41,006 nucleotides of DNA from Acidovorax sp. (GCA_018780365.1 JADMJR010000124.1:1-41006); one strand, 5' to 3'. Positions 1 through 9,619 are shown, counted from the first letter of the stretch. Numbers and translations are program-made. The notes: generated by a model not told the origin, from the sequence alone.

Positions 1-297
1 ACACCGATGATCGCCCCGACCAACCTGTACAACAATGTACCGACCCTGAGCCACGAGGAAGCGGCCGACATGATCGCCCAGGCCTGCATCTTCAAGCCGG
101 TGCGCATCGCCACACGCCTGGGCATTACCGGCCAGTTGCTGCATGCGCTGGTGCCGCGTGTGGCGCAGATCACCATGAACACCAGCTTTCGCATGTTCCC
201 GGATTCCACCGCCGCCAAGGGCAGCAAGGACGCCAAGCCGCAGTTGTCGGCCGAGGCGGTGGCGCTGCAGCAGATGATGCGGGGCATCCACTTCTGA
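1..297 (+). CDS. SDR-family oxidoreductase, C-terminal fragment
   Basis: The frame is open from the first base of the window and stops with TGA at 295-297, so only the last ~98 residues are present. The visible part contains PTLSHEEAADMIAQAC and ends in QQMMRGIHF. I associate this tail with large short-chain dehydrogenase/reductase proteins of Burkholderiales, related to acyl-CoA reductase-like SDRs. The Rossmann motif and catalytic Tyr-Lys pair would lie upstream and cannot be checked. It is not obviously connected to the rhamnose operon that follows: a 111-base gap with a possible promoter separates them. The substrate is unknown. Confidence 0.6.
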   Translation, partial: TPMIAPTNLYNNVPTLSHEEAADMIAQACIFKPVRIATRLGITGQLLHALVPRVAQITMNTSFRMFPDSTAAKGSKDAKPQLSAEAVALQQMMRGIHF

Positions 298-338
298 TGA
301 CCGTCCGGCCCGTGCAGAAACCCCCACGTTGAACTCTG

Positions 339-368
339 TTACCCGGGGGCCGGGCAGGGTGGGATAAT
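339..368 (+). promoter_or_regulatory. candidate sigma70 promoter for the rfb operon
   Basis: A good -10 hexamer GATAAT lies at 363-368, with a weak -35 TTACCC at 339-344 and an 18-base spacer. It is about 40 bases upstream of the rfbB ATG at 409, in the only sizeable gap before six tightly packed genes. The -35 match is poor. Confidence 0.35.
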
Positions 369-408
369 CGTGGGTTCTGCCGAGCTGGCATTTCACACAG
401 CCCTCCCT

Positions 409-1497
409 ATGATTCTGGTTACTGGCGGCGCGGGTTTCATTGGCGCCAACTTCGTTCTTGACTGGCTTGCTGCTTCCAGCGAGCCCGTCGTCAACCTCGA
501 CAAGCTCACCTACGCGGGCAATCTGCACAACCTGGACAGCGTCCAGGGGGACGCACGCCACATCTTCGTGCAAGGCGATATCGGCGATAGCGCGTTGATC
601 GCCCGCCTGCTGGCCGAGCACCAACCCCGCGCGGTGGTCAACTTCGCAGCCGAATCGCATGTGGACCGCTCCATCCACGGGCCGGAAGACTTCATCCAGA
701 CCAACATCGTGGGCTCGTTCCGCCTGCTCGAAGCCGTGCGCGCCTACTGGGGCGCCCTCCCCGAGGGCGACCGCGAGGCCTTCCGCTTCCTGCATGTCTC
801 GACCGACGAGGTGTATGGCTCGCTCGCACCGACCGACCCCGCCTTTGCCGAGACGCGCGGCTTTGAGCCCAACAGCCCCTACAGCGCCAGCAAGGCCGCC
901 AGCGACCACCTGGTGCGCGCATGGCACCACACCTACGGCCTGCCGGTGCTGACCACCAACTGCAGCAACAACTATGGGCCCTACCACTTCCCTGAGAAGC
1001 TGATCCCGCTGATGATCGTCAACGCCCTGGCTGGCAAGAACCTGCCGGTGTATGGCGACGGCATGCAGGTGCGCGACTGGCTGTACGTGAAGGACCACTG
1101 CAGCGCCATCCGCCGCGTGCTGGAAGCCGGCGCCCCCGGCGAGACCTACAACGTGGGCGGCTGGAACGAGAAGCCCAACATCGAGATCGTGAACATGGTC
1201 TGCAGCCTGCTTGACGAGCTGCGCCCACGTGCCGACGGCCAGAGCTACCGCACCCAGATCACCTATGTGAAGGACCGCCCGGGCCACGACCGCCGCTATG
1301 CCATCGACGCCCGCAAGATCGAGCGCGAGTTGGGCTGGAAGCCCGCCGAGACCTTCGACACCGGCATCCGCAAGACCGTGCAGTGGTACCTGGACCATGC
1401 CGACTGGGTGGCCAACGTGCAGACCGGCGCGTACCGCGACTGGGTGCAGACCCAGTACGCACAGGAGCCCGCGGCCGTGGCGGGCGCCCGCGCATGA
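409..1497 (+). CDS. rfbB: dTDP-glucose 4,6-dehydratase
   Basis: This enzyme converts dTDP-glucose to dTDP-4-keto-6-deoxyglucose, the second step of dTDP-L-rhamnose synthesis, in the cytoplasm. The 362-residue protein begins [15 protein letters not shown], with the NAD-binding GxxGxxG at the extreme N-terminus. It carries STDEVYG near residues 131-137 (catalytic Asp-Glu) and YSASK at 158-162 (catalytic Tyr/Lys). A GTG at 370 would add 13 residues before the Rossmann strand. I chose ATG 409 because the family normally starts there. It is the first gene of rfbBDAC, and its stop overlaps the rfbD start in ATGA. Length and motifs are normal. Confidence 0.95.
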   Translation: MILVTGGAGFIGANFVLDWLAASSEPVVNLDKLTYAGNLHNLDSVQGDARHIFVQGDIGDSALIARLLAEHQPRAVVNFAAESHVDRSIHGPEDFIQTNIVGSFRLLEAVRAYWGALPEGDREAFRFLHVSTDEVYGSLAPTDPAFAETRGFEPNSPYSASKAASDHLVRAWHHTYGLPVLTTNCSNNYGPYHFPEKLIPLMIVNALAGKNLPVYGDGMQVRDWLYVKDHCSAIRRVLEAGAPGETYNVGGWNEKPNIEIVNMVCSLLDELRPRADGQSYRTQITYVKDRPGHDRRYAIDARKIERELGWKPAETFDTGIRKTVQWYLDHADWVANVQTGAYRDWVQTQYAQEPAAVAGARA

Positions 1498-2384
1498 ACA
1501 TCCTGCTCTTCGGCAAGGGCGGCCAGGTCGGCTGGGAGCTGCAGCGCAGCCTGTCCGTGCTCGGCACCGTGACGGCGCTGGATTTCGACAGCACCGAGCA
1601 CTGTGGTGACTTCGCCAACCCGGCCGGTGTGGCCGAGACGGTGCGCGCCCTGCGCCCCGATGTGATCGTCAACGCCGCCGCCCACACCGCCGTGGACAAG
1701 GCCGAAAGCGAAGCCGACTTCGCGCGCACCCTCAACGCCACCACCCCCGGCGCCATTGCGCAGGAGGCCGCGAAGCTCGGCGCCTGGCTGGTGCATTACA
1801 GCACCGACTACGTGTTCGACGGCAGCGGCAGCCGCCCCTGGGTGGAGGCCGATACACCCGCGCCGCTGAGCGTCTACGGTCGCACTAAACTCGAAGGCGA
1901 GCAGCTCATTGCAGAGGCCGGCGCCAAGCACCTGATCCTGCGCACGAGCTGGGTCTACGCCGCGCGCGGCGGCAACTTCGCCAAGACCATGCTGCGCCTG
2001 GCCCAGGAGCGCGAGCGCCTGACGGTGATCGACGACCAGTGGGGCGCGCCCACCGGCGCCGACCTGCTGGCCGATGTGACGGCCCACGCCATCCAGCACC
2101 TGCAGCAGCACCCCGAGCACGCGGGCCTGTACCACTGCGTCGCTGCCGGTGAAACGACCTGGAATGCGTATGCAAAATACGTGCTGTCGCGCGCCAGTAT
2201 TGAAAATTCAGCTATTAAAATAATAGCAAATGAGGTGACGCCTGTGCCCACCAGTGCTTTCCCGACCCCGGCGGCCCGCCCGCACAACTCGCGCCTGAAC
2301 ACGGCCAAGCTGCAGACCACCTTTGGCCTGCAGATGCCGCATTGGCAGGCCGGTGTGGCGCGCATGCTGGCTGAAATTCTCTGA
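1494..2384 (+). CDS. rfbD: dTDP-4-dehydrorhamnose reductase
   Basis: This is the last enzyme of the pathway, reducing dTDP-4-keto-L-rhamnose to dTDP-L-rhamnose. The 296-residue protein starts [16 protein letters not shown] (nucleotide-binding loop) and has YSTDYVFDG and an SVYGRTK Tyr/Lys motif typical of RmlD. The ATG at 1494 overlaps the rfbB stop by four bases, so translation is probably coupled. Residues ~235-250 ([13 protein letters not shown]) are encoded by an unusually AT-rich patch containing a perfect palindrome. This looks like an in-frame repeat remnant in a surface segment. The gene is otherwise intact. Confidence 0.94.
   Translation: MNILLFGKGGQVGWELQRSLSVLGTVTALDFDSTEHCGDFANPAGVAETVRALRPDVIVNAAAHTAVDKAESEADFARTLNATTPGAIAQEAAKLGAWLVHYSTDYVFDGSGSRPWVEADTPAPLSVYGRTKLEGEQLIAEAGAKHLILRTSWVYAARGGNFAKTMLRLAQERERLTVIDDQWGAPTGADLLADVTAHAIQHLQQHPEHAGLYHCVAAGETTWNAYAKYVLSRASIENSAIKIIANEVTPVPTSAFPTPAARPHNSRLNTAKLQTTFGLQMPHWQAGVARMLAEIL
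2211..2227. repeat. AT-rich perfect inverted repeat inside rfbD
   Basis: GCTATT-AAAAT-AATAGC forms a perfect six-base-arm palindrome inside a patch (about 2196-2232) far richer in A and T than the surrounding gene. It stays in frame. It resembles small palindromic elements I associate with Comamonadaceae genomes. That link is from memory. Confidence 0.5.
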
Positions 2385-2397
2385 ACGGCACCCTCAC

Positions 2398-3282
2398 ATG
2401 ACGCAACGCAAAGGCATCATCCTGGCCGGGGGCTCCGGCACCCGGCTGCACCCGGCCACCCTGGCCATCAGCAAACAACTGCTGCCGGTGTACGACAAGC
2501 CCATGATCTATTACCCGCTGAGCACCCTGATGCTGGCGGGCATCCGCGACATCCTCATCATCAGCACCCCGCAGGACACGCCGCGTTTTGCGCAGTTGCT
2601 GGGGGATGGCAGCCAATGGGGGCTGAACCTGCAGTATGCGGTGCAACCCAGCCCGGACGGCCTGGCGCAGGCGTTCGTGATCGGCGAGGCTTTTCTGGAC
2701 GGGGCGCCCAGTGCGCTGGTGCTGGGCGACAACATCTTCTATGGCCACGATTTCCACGAACTGCTGGGCAATGCCCGGCAGCGCGAGGCAGGCGCCAGCG
2801 TGTTTGCCTACCATGTGCAGGATCCTGAGCGCTATGGGGTGGCCGAGTTCGATGCCCAAGGCAAAGTGCTGTCGCTGGAGGAAAAGCCCGCACAGCCCAA
2901 GAGCAGCTATGCCGTCACCGGCCTGTATTTCTACGACAACCAGGTGGTCCAGATGGCCAAGGACCTCCAGCCTTCGCCGCGCGGAGAGCTGGAAATCACC
3001 GACCTGAACCGGCTTTACCTGGAGCAGGGGCAGCTGAGCGTGGAGATCATGGGGCGTGGCTACGCATGGCTGGACACGGGCACGCATGAAAGCCTGCTGG
3101 AAGCAGGTCAGTTCATTGCCACGCTCGAGCACCGCCAGGGGCTGAAGATTGCGTGCCCTGAAGAAATCGCCTGGCGCTCCGGCTGGATCGACAGCGCGCA
3201 ACTACAGCGCCTGGCCCAGCCTCTGGCCAAGAATGGCTACGGCCAGTACCTGCAGCGTCTGCTGAACGACAAAGTCTATTGA
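2398..3282 (+). CDS. rfbA: glucose-1-phosphate thymidylyltransferase
   Basis: This enzyme couples dTTP and glucose-1-phosphate to dTDP-glucose, the first and usually feedback-regulated step of dTDP-rhamnose synthesis. The 294-residue protein opens with [14 protein letters not shown], the nucleotidyltransferase signature. It continues with the conserved [19 protein letters not shown] segment, [10 protein letters not shown], and [19 protein letters not shown]. The ATG at 2398 lies 13 bases after the rfbD stop, without a strong ribosome-binding site. The length is typical of the RmlA short form. The order B-D-A-C is a common rfb arrangement. Confidence 0.95.
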   Translation: MTQRKGIILAGGSGTRLHPATLAISKQLLPVYDKPMIYYPLSTLMLAGIRDILIISTPQDTPRFAQLLGDGSQWGLNLQYAVQPSPDGLAQAFVIGEAFLDGAPSALVLGDNIFYGHDFHELLGNARQREAGASVFAYHVQDPERYGVAEFDAQGKVLSLEEKPAQPKSSYAVTGLYFYDNQVVQMAKDLQPSPRGELEITDLNRLYLEQGQLSVEIMGRGYAWLDTGTHESLLEAGQFIATLEHRQGLKIACPEEIAWRSGWIDSAQLQRLAQPLAKNGYGQYLQRLLNDKVY

Positions 3283-3288
3283 TCCGCC

Positions 3289-3834
3289 ATGCAAGCTATC
3301 CGGCAATCCATTCCCGATGTTGTGCTGATCGAACCCAAGGTGTTCGGTGACAGCCGAGGGTTCTTCTACGAGAGCTTCAACCAGCAGGCCTTCCGTGAGG
3401 CCACGGGTGTGCAGTGCGACTTTGTGCAGGACAACCACAGCCGCAGCAGCCAGGGCGTGTTGCGTGGCCTGCACTACCAGCTACCACCCCGGGCACAGGG
3501 CAAACTGGTGCGTGTGGTGCGGGGGGCGGTGTTCGATGTGGCCGTCGACATCCGCAAGGATTCGCCCACTTTCGGCCAATGGGTGGGCGCGCTGCTGACG
3601 GAGGACAACCATCGGCAGCTGTGGGTGCCACCGGGTTTGGCTCACGGCTTTCTGGTGCTCTCCGAATCGGCCGATTTCCTCTACAAGACCACGGACTACT
3701 ACAGCCCCGAGCACGAGCGCTGCATCCGTTGGGACGACCCGCAGCTGGCCATTGCCTGGCCTTCCGTGGAGGCTGCCATTCAGCTGTCGGCGAAGGACCA
3801 GGCGGGCCGGTGGCTGGCCGAGGCAGACCTTTGA
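3289..3834 (+). CDS. rfbC: dTDP-4-dehydrorhamnose 3,5-epimerase
   Basis: This cupin-fold enzyme epimerises C3 and C5 of dTDP-4-keto-6-deoxyglucose. The 181-residue product has the family landmarks DSRGFFYESF, QDNHSRSSQGVLRGLHYQ (catalytic His in RGLHYQ), GAVFDVAVDIRKDSPTFG and WVPPGLAHGFLVLSE. It starts six bases after rfbA, and its TGA overlaps a TTG start for the next gene (TTGA). Together with rfbB, rfbD and rfbA it completes a full set for dTDP-L-rhamnose. Confidence 0.95.
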   Translation: MQAIRQSIPDVVLIEPKVFGDSRGFFYESFNQQAFREATGVQCDFVQDNHSRSSQGVLRGLHYQLPPRAQGKLVRVVRGAVFDVAVDIRKDSPTFGQWVGALLTEDNHRQLWVPPGLAHGFLVLSESADFLYKTTDYYSPEHERCIRWDDPQLAIAWPSVEAAIQLSAKDQAGRWLAEADL

Positions 3835-5024
3835 CGGGCTCTTTGGCGCCTGCGTCCAAAGCCCCCGGAGCCGACGGACCCCCGGCCGCACTGCGGATCG
3901 CCATCCTCGGAGCGCGGGGTATTCCGGCGAGCTACGGAGGTTTTGAGACCTTTGCCGAACAACTGGCCACGCGCCTGGCCGCCCGTGGGCACCAGGTCAC
4001 GGTCTATGCTGAGGGCGGGGATTCGCCGGTTGCAGACACCTTCTACCAGGGGGTCCGGGTGCGCACCCGGCGCCGGCCCCGGTGGGGGGCGGCCTCGGTG
4101 CTGGCCTACGACTGTGCCTGCCTGTGGGATGCGCGCCGTGGATACGACCTGGTCTACATGCTGGGCTACGGTGCGGCGTGGGCCTGCTGGTGGCCCCGGG
4201 TCTTTGGCGTGCCGGTCTGGATCAATGTTGATGGGCTGGAGTGGGCCCGCAGCAAGTGGGGCTGGGGTGCACGCGTCTATCTGCGCTGCATGGAATGGGT
4301 GACCACCAAGGTCGCTACGCGCCTCATTGCCGATGCCGAAGCCATCGCGCAGCGGTTCCGCCAGACCTATCCGGGCGGAGCACCGAGCAGCTTCATCGCC
4401 TATGGCGCCGAACTGGTCCAGGCCGAGGACGCCGACCCTGCGGTGCTGTCGGCGTGGGGGCTGCATCCCCACCGCTACATGCTGGTCGTGGCGCGGCCGG
4501 AGCCTGAGAACCATATCCTGGAGATCGTGCAAGGCTATGTGCGCCACGGAGGGGACTGGCCCCTGGTGGTTGTGGGCGATGTGTCGGGCGCTACCCCCTA
4601 TCAGCGGCAGTTGCTGGCGCTGGCCAGTGATCGCGTGCGTTTCGTGGGAGGCATCTACGACACAGGGCAGCTCAAAAGTCTGCGTGTGCATGCGGCCTGC
4701 TACCTGCATGGCCACTCGGTGGGCGGCACCAATCCGTCGCTGCTGGAGGCGCTGGCCTGCGGCAACTGGGTGATCGCGCACGACAACCCCTTCAACCGGG
4801 AGGTCGCACGCGACGCGGCAGAGTACTTCAGCACCCCCGAGCAACTGGCGCGCAGCCTGGACCAGGTGGTGAGTCAGGGGGCGGCCCTGCAGGCCGGGCG
4901 CAGCCACCGTGCGCGTGGCATTGTGGCGGAGCACTACACCTGGGATGGCATTGCCGATGCCTATGAAGTGTTGATGCGAGCCGAGTGCCCGCCCCGCCGC
5001 CCGGCGGAAGTGGTCCTGCGGTGA
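3831..5024 (+). CDS. GT4 glycosyltransferase with DUF1972 domain, probable rhamnosyltransferase
   Basis: This is a predicted cytoplasmic retaining glycosyltransferase of 397 residues. After a ~23-residue leader the protein reads RIAILGARGIPASYGGFETF, a hallmark of the DUF1972/rhamnosyltransferase N-terminal domain (PF09314). The GT4 C-terminal half includes HGHSVGGTNPSLLEALACG, the nucleotide-sugar-binding E-x7-E-like loop. No ATG precedes this conserved start. A TTG at 3831 overlaps the rfbC stop (TTGA), and TTG 3843 is an alternative. Position directly after rfbC supports use of dTDP-rhamnose, but donor and acceptor are inferred. Confidence 0.85.
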   Translation: MTGSLAPASKAPGADGPPAALRIAILGARGIPASYGGFETFAEQLATRLAARGHQVTVYAEGGDSPVADTFYQGVRVRTRRRPRWGAASVLAYDCACLWDARRGYDLVYMLGYGAAWACWWPRVFGVPVWINVDGLEWARSKWGWGARVYLRCMEWVTTKVATRLIADAEAIAQRFRQTYPGGAPSSFIAYGAELVQAEDADPAVLSAWGLHPHRYMLVVARPEPENHILEIVQGYVRHGGDWPLVVVGDVSGATPYQRQLLALASDRVRFVGGIYDTGQLKSLRVHAACYLHGHSVGGTNPSLLEALACGNWVIAHDNPFNREVARDAAEYFSTPEQLARSLDQVVSQGAALQAGRSHRARGIVAEHYTWDGIADAYEVLMRAECPPRRPAEVVLR

Positions 5025-6028
5025 GCGCCATGGCAGGCATGGCTGTGCCAGCCCCGCGTGACGAGGTGCCACCCCTGAGCGCGGCACGGGTCGATGTGCT
5101 GCTGGCCACCTACAACGGGTCGAAATACCTGGCGGACCAGCTGGACTCCATCCTGGCCCAGACGCACCAGGATTTCCGGATATTGGTCAGCGACGATGGT
5201 TCGTCGGATGACACCTTGGCGATCCTGCAGCAGTACCGTGCCCGGCTGGGCGAGCGCCTGGTCATCGTGCTGAACCCCTTTCCCGGCAGGGGTGTGGTCC
5301 GCAACTTCGAAAACCTCATGGCGGCCAGCCTGGCCGACGGTGTGGCTCAGTGGGCGGTTTTTTCTGACCAGGACGATGTCTGGCTGCCCGAAAAAATAGC
5401 GTCGTCGCTGGCCGAGATGCTGCGGATCGAGGGGGGCGATGGCGGCCACGTGCCCTGCCTGGTGCATTCGGATCTCACGGTGGTGGATGAAAACCTGGCG
5501 GTGCTCTCCCGTTCTTTTGCCCAGTACCAGCAGATGGAGCCAGCCACCTGCTCCCCGCTGTCGCTGCTGAGCGTGAACCAGGTGACGGGTTGCACCATGA
5601 TGGTCAACCGGGCCTTGCTGAAAATGGCGCTGCCGCTGCCCGCCACAGCCATCATGCACGACTGGTGGTGTGGCCTGGTCAGTGGCAGCGGGCGCCGGTC
5701 CTTCCTGGCGACACCCTTGATCCTGTACCGCCAGCATGGCGCGAACCAGGTTGGCGCCAAGGACCGGGGGTTGAAGACGCGGTTGCGGCGCATGTTCACA
5801 GACGGCCCCGGGGTGGTGCGCCGGGTGAGGGGGCTGGGCCGTGCCACCTCTCTGCAGGCCCAGGCGCTGCAGCAGCGGCTGCGCGCGCAAGGGGTGGATG
5901 GGGGCTACGTGTCAGAATACCTCTCCTGGAGAGGCCGGCCTTTGTGGTCCAGGGTGACCCGCTACCGCCAGTATTATGTCGGCCCCGAGCTGGATCGGCT
6001 GAGCCGCTGTTTGCTGTGGTTTGAATGA
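5021..6028 (+). CDS. GT2 family glycosyltransferase, rhamnosyltransferase-like
   Basis: A GT-A fold inverting glycosyltransferase of 335 residues. It has VDVLLATYNGSKYLADQLDS, the DDGSSDDT nucleotide-binding motif, FSDQDDVW (DXD-like metal site) and MHDWWCGL, a motif seen in RfbF/RgpB-type rhamnosyltransferases. GTG 5021 overlaps the upstream TGA (GTGA), so coupling is likely. ATG 5030 would shorten the protein by three residues. It is the last gene before the secretion operon; a 67-base gap follows. It probably adds a rhamnose or related sugar to a lipid-linked glycan. Linkage is unknown. Confidence 0.85.
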   Translation: MSAMAGMAVPAPRDEVPPLSAARVDVLLATYNGSKYLADQLDSILAQTHQDFRILVSDDGSSDDTLAILQQYRARLGERLVIVLNPFPGRGVVRNFENLMAASLADGVAQWAVFSDQDDVWLPEKIASSLAEMLRIEGGDGGHVPCLVHSDLTVVDENLAVLSRSFAQYQQMEPATCSPLSLLSVNQVTGCTMMVNRALLKMALPLPATAIMHDWWCGLVSGSGRRSFLATPLILYRQHGANQVGAKDRGLKTRLRRMFTDGPGVVRRVRGLGRATSLQAQALQQRLRAQGVDGGYVSEYLSWRGRPLWSRVTRYRQYYVGPELDRLSRCLLWFE

Positions 6029-6095
6029 TCCCCCTGCAGGGTGAATTTGGATAATTCCAGAGTATCTGGTTCGGAAATGTGCAAAGGCGTAGGTA

Positions 6096-7814
6096 ATGAA
6101 GTCTTCGGCTGAAGTAATCGAAATGGAAAGCGTTGATGCCGCTGCGCCCAAGCTGGGGGAAATGCTTCTTGCAGAGCAGAAAATCTCCCGCAACGACCTG
6201 GACAGGGCGCTGGAGGTGCAGCGCTCCATGGGGGGGCGGCTGGGCCGGTTGCTCATCAGCCTGGGACTGGTGTCCGAGGGGGATGTGTATGCCGCCCTGG
6301 CGCGCCAGGCGGGGTTGCCTCTGGTGCGCCAGGATGCGTTTCCGAAGGACAAGCCGGAAACCTCCAGGTTGAACACCAGCTTTCTGCTGGCCAACAACCT
6401 GTTGCCCTTGGGGGATGCCGATGATGAAAAGGCCCTGCCTGATTTCGCGTCGGTGGACCCTCGCAGCGCCCCGCTCCAGGATGCCCTGCGGCTGGTGTTT
6501 GGGGGCGTGCCCAGAATCCACTTTGGTCTGGAATCCGAAATCTCCAGCCAGTTGAACGAGTGGTATGTGCAGGATGCGTCGCAGGGCGAAGACGGCGGCG
6601 GCGACCAGCCGGAGGCGTCGGAGTTCATCGAGCATCTGCGCGACATGGCCTCCGAGGCGCCCATCATCCAGCGCGTCAGCCAGATCCTGGCGCAGGCCGT
6701 GGCCGCGCAGGCCTCGGACATCCACATCGAGACCTACGAAGAAAAATCGGTGGTGCGGATCCGGGTGGACGGAGAGATCTTTCCCATCGACGAAATCGAC
6801 AACAAGGATGCGCCCGCGATCGTGTCGCGCATCAAGATCCTGTCGCAGCTCGACATCGCCGAGCGGCGCATGCCCCAGGACGGCCGCACCAAGCTGCGCG
6901 TGCATGGCAAGGAAATGGATGCGCGGGTGTCCACCATTCCCACCATGTTTGGCGAATCGGTGGTCATGCGCCTGCTCGAAAAGAACTTCGACCTGCTCTC
7001 CCTGGAGAGCTTGCATTTCACGCCGCCCACGCTCAAGACCATGCGCCAGCTGCTGAGCGTGCCGCATGGCATTTTCCTGGTGACCGGGCCCACCGGGTCG
7101 GGCAAGTCCACCACCCTGTACGCCTCGATGCAGGAGTTGGAGGGCGAGAACCTCAAGATCCTCACGGTGGAAGACCCGGTGGAATACCGCCTGCAGTGGC
7201 TCAACCAGGTGCAGGTGCAGCCCCAGATCGGCCTCACGTTCGCCAAGGTGCTGCGCTCCTTTTTGCGCCAGGACCCGGACGTCATCATGATTGGTGAAAT
7301 GCGCGACGGTGAGACCGCCGAAATCGCTGTCCAGGCCGCACTCACGGGCCATCTGGTCATGTCCACCCTGCACACCAACAGTGCCTTGGGGGCCATTGTC
7401 CGCCTCATCAACATGGGGGTGGAGCCCTACCTGATCACCGCGTCCGTGGTTGGCGTACTGGCGCAGCGCCTGGTGCGCAAGCTGTGCGAAGAGTGCAAGG
7501 CGCCACTGTTGCCGCAGCAGGCCCAGGCCGCAGCGGCATCGCTGGGTGTTCCAATGCCAGAGGGGCGGGTGATGTACCGGTCCGTGGGGTGCACCGCCTG
7601 CCGGGGCACCGGTTACCGGGGGCGTGTGGCCATCCATGAGCTGCTGGTCCTGACCGAGGAAGTCAAAAAAGTGGTGCTGGAGCGTGGTTCTTCACTGAGT
7701 GGTGAGGATGGCGCCTATGCCGGGGGGAACTTGTTGCAGGATGGCGCCACCAAGGTCTTCCAGGGTCTGACGACCGCAGAGGAAGTCTTGCGCGTCGCTC
7801 GTCAAAATGATTGA
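6096..7814 (+). CDS. gspE: type II secretion ATPase GspE/XpsE
   Basis: This is the cytoplasmic hexameric ATPase that powers pseudopilus assembly. The 572-residue protein has a GspE N-terminal domain (GEMLLAEQKISRNDLDRAL, residues ~20-155) and Walker A GPTGSGKS at 331-338. An Asp-rich Walker B region DPDVIMIGEMRD lies at ~393-404. A zinc-binding tetracysteine has Cys464/467 and Cys499/502 (C-X2-C-X31-C-X2-C). The tetracysteine is characteristic of GspE/PilB ATPases. ATG 6096 is preceded by a weak AGG. The end overlaps gspF by eight bases. It is the first gene of an eleven-gene E-F-G-H-I-J-K-L-M-N-D operon. Confidence 0.95.
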   Translation: MKSSAEVIEMESVDAAAPKLGEMLLAEQKISRNDLDRALEVQRSMGGRLGRLLISLGLVSEGDVYAALARQAGLPLVRQDAFPKDKPETSRLNTSFLLANNLLPLGDADDEKALPDFASVDPRSAPLQDALRLVFGGVPRIHFGLESEISSQLNEWYVQDASQGEDGGGDQPEASEFIEHLRDMASEAPIIQRVSQILAQAVAAQASDIHIETYEEKSVVRIRVDGEIFPIDEIDNKDAPAIVSRIKILSQLDIAERRMPQDGRTKLRVHGKEMDARVSTIPTMFGESVVMRLLEKNFDLLSLESLHFTPPTLKTMRQLLSVPHGIFLVTGPTGSGKSTTLYASMQELEGENLKILTVEDPVEYRLQWLNQVQVQPQIGLTFAKVLRSFLRQDPDVIMIGEMRDGETAEIAVQAALTGHLVMSTLHTNSALGAIVRLINMGVEPYLITASVVGVLAQRLVRKLCEECKAPLLPQQAQAAAASLGVPMPEGRVMYRSVGCTACRGTGYRGRVAIHELLVLTEEVKKVVLERGSSLSGEDGAYAGGNLLQDGATKVFQGLTTAEEVLRVARQND

Positions 7815-9015
7815 TTTTCAATACGATGGTGTGATGCCCGATGGCAAGGCTTGCCAGGGGAGCATCCGCGCGCCGAACGAAGAAACCGCGCGCTTGCGGC
7901 TGATCGGGCAGGGCGTCACACCGGTGCGCATCGCTGGCGGCGCGGGGGTCTTGTCGCCAGACGAGCCTGAAAACCGTGGTGCCCGGCTCAAGCGCAGCGA
8001 GGTGCTGTTGTTCAGCCGTGAAATGGCGCACTTGAAGCAGGCGAACATGCCTCTCGACAAGGCGCTGGCCATGCTCAAGGAGACGGCCGACACCGACCGC
8101 CTGAAGGTCTTCATCTCTAAGGTGGAAGAGGGTGTGCGTGGCGGCAAATCGTTGTACCAGTCGCTGCTGCCGTTTGAGCGTGATCTGGGGCGCCAGTACC
8201 TGGTGCTGATACGTGCGGGTGAAACATCGGGCTCCTTGCACGTGGTCTTGAAGGAGCTGACGGTGCAGCTGGAGGCTGACGACAAGCTGCGCAACTACGT
8301 CATCTCGTCCATGACCTACCCGGTCATCCTGCTGGTGGTGGCGGTGCTTTCCGTCTTGCTGCTCCTGGCGTTCGTGGTTCCCCAGTTCCGGGAAATTTTC
8401 GACTCCATGGGGGACAAGCTGCCATATTCGACCCGTCTCGTGGTGGACCTGAGTGATCTGGTTCGGTCGCACTGGATGGCCATGCTGCTGGGCATGGCGG
8501 TGGTATTGTTCTTGGGGTCGCGCTGGGCGGCCACGGCGGACGGGCGATTGCGCCTCGACCGCCTGCTGCTGGAGCTCCCCTTGTTTGGCAAGGTCCTGCG
8601 CAACCTTCAGTTTGCGGTCTACTTTCGCACCTTTGGCATCTTGCTGCAGCGCGGCGTGCCCATGGTCGATGCCTTGCGGATTGCGATAGACACGCTGACC
8701 AACACCGCCTTGCGCAAAGACATTGAGCCGCTGGTGGGGCTGGTGAAGGCCGGCAAACGGCTTTCCACGGGTTTTGTTTCTCCCTATCTGGGGAAATCCA
8801 GCACGCCGCAGCTGATTCGTGTTGCGGAAGAAACCGGGCAGCTGGATATTACCTTGCTGGGCTTGGCGGACCGTTATGAAGATGAAGGCCGCCGGACCAT
8901 GGGGCGCGTGCTGGCGGCCATGGAGCCCTTGATTATCATCGTGCTGGGTGCGCTGGTCGCCTTTATTATTATTGCCATTCTGGGTGGTGTCTTGTCGATC
9001 AACGACACTATTTGA
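7807..9015 (+). CDS. gspF: type II secretion inner-membrane protein GspF
   Basis: This is the polytopic platform protein that connects the ATPase to the pseudopilus. The 402-residue protein contains two T2SSF repeats. The first follows FSREMAHLKQANMPLDKAL, and the second follows FRTFGILLQRGVPMVDALRIA. There are three hydrophobic segments, near 165-190 (VILLVVAVLSVLLLLAFVV), 215-235 and the C-terminal LIIIVLGALVAFIIIAILGG. The N-terminus FQYDGVMPDGKACQGSI is typical. The ATG overlaps the end of gspE. Nothing unusual was seen. Confidence 0.94.
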   Translation: MIDFQYDGVMPDGKACQGSIRAPNEETARLRLIGQGVTPVRIAGGAGVLSPDEPENRGARLKRSEVLLFSREMAHLKQANMPLDKALAMLKETADTDRLKVFISKVEEGVRGGKSLYQSLLPFERDLGRQYLVLIRAGETSGSLHVVLKELTVQLEADDKLRNYVISSMTYPVILLVVAVLSVLLLLAFVVPQFREIFDSMGDKLPYSTRLVVDLSDLVRSHWMAMLLGMAVVLFLGSRWAATADGRLRLDRLLLELPLFGKVLRNLQFAVYFRTFGILLQRGVPMVDALRIAIDTLTNTALRKDIEPLVGLVKAGKRLSTGFVSPYLGKSSTPQLIRVAEETGQLDITLLGLADRYEDEGRRTMGRVLAAMEPLIIIVLGALVAFIIIAILGGVLSINDTI

Positions 9016-9048
9016 TATTGAATATTTGATTGTTTGAGAAAATTCGTC

Positions 9049-9495
9049 ATGAATATTACAAAATTTCGCAATAACAAAAATGCCTTGAAAATCCGCCGTT
9101 CTTCGGGCTTCACCCTGATCGAATTGCTGGTGGTGCTGGTGATCCTGACACTGCTCGCTGGCCTGGTGGGCCCCAAGGTGCTCGATCAGCTCGGAGGCGC
9201 CAAGTCCAAGACGGCCAAGATTCAGATCGCTGAAATCGAGCAGAGTCTCGATCTTTTCAAGCTGGATGTTGGCCGCTATCCCACCGATGCGGAAGGCTTG
9301 CGGGCCCTGGTCGAGCGGCCCGCCACCGCGCAGGGATGGACGGGGTCCTATCTGAAAAAGGGACTGCCTACCGACCCATGGGGCGCGGCCTATCTGTACA
9401 AGAACCCTGGCCGTAATGGGGGGGCGGATGTGTTCTCTTTGGGCTCGGACGGCAAACCCGGCGGCGATGGCGAGAGCGCCGATGTCTACAACTGA
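9049..9495 (+). CDS. gspG: major pseudopilin GspG
   Basis: This is the main pilin-like subunit of the pseudopilus. The 148-residue prepilin has a short positive leader ending RRSSG, then FTLIELLVVLVILTLLAG. Cleavage is expected after Gly20 and Glu is at +5 of the mature protein. The C-terminal half carries DVGRYPTDAEGLRALV and the calcium-site region typical of GspG. A TTG at 9034 could extend it by five residues; ATG 9049 is preferred, with GAGAA upstream. A prepilin peptidase is required but is not in this window, so a type IV pilus PilD elsewhere probably acts. Confidence 0.95.
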   Translation: MNITKFRNNKNALKIRRSSGFTLIELLVVLVILTLLAGLVGPKVLDQLGGAKSKTAKIQIAEIEQSLDLFKLDVGRYPTDAEGLRALVERPATAQGWTGSYLKKGLPTDPWGAAYLYKNPGRNGGADVFSLGSDGKPGGDGESADVYN

Positions 9496-9497
9496 CC

Positions 9498-9619
9498 CCG
9501 GCCAGCATTCAAAAACTCAATCCGTTCACGCTGAGCCTGTCGAGGCGCCGCGCGAGGCTTCGACAAGCCCAGCCCGAACGGTTCTGATTGATTGATTGAT
9601 TGAACGAGCGCGAATCCGT
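9498..9619 (+). repeat. dispersed palindromic repeat, copy A
   Basis: This copy begins CCGGCCAGCATTCAAAAA and ends GCGAATCCGT. It has an internal inverted repeat around GAGCCTGTCGAGGC and GCTTCGACAAGC. It lies in the gspG-gspH gap, starting 2 bases after the gspG stop. Near its right end TGAT is repeated four times (9585-9600), which the other two copies lack. Copies B (10635-10769) and C (27889-27998, opposite strand) share the same ends and core. Confidence 0.85.

Noticed and set aside
3414..3830. Upstream extension of the DUF1972 glycosyltransferase frame through rfbC
   Set aside because: The frame is open only because rfbC is GC-rich. The conserved domain starts after 3831, and the TTGA overlap explains the start.
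5796..7637. Long minus-strand open frame opposite gspE
   Set aside because: It is a mirror of the strongly conserved ATPase gene, with no recognisable domains.
9585..9603. TGAT tetranucleotide run before gspH, considered as a phase-variation tract
   Set aside because: Only four units are present, inside a repeat and upstream of the preferred start. The alternative TTG start it would affect is unlikely to be used.
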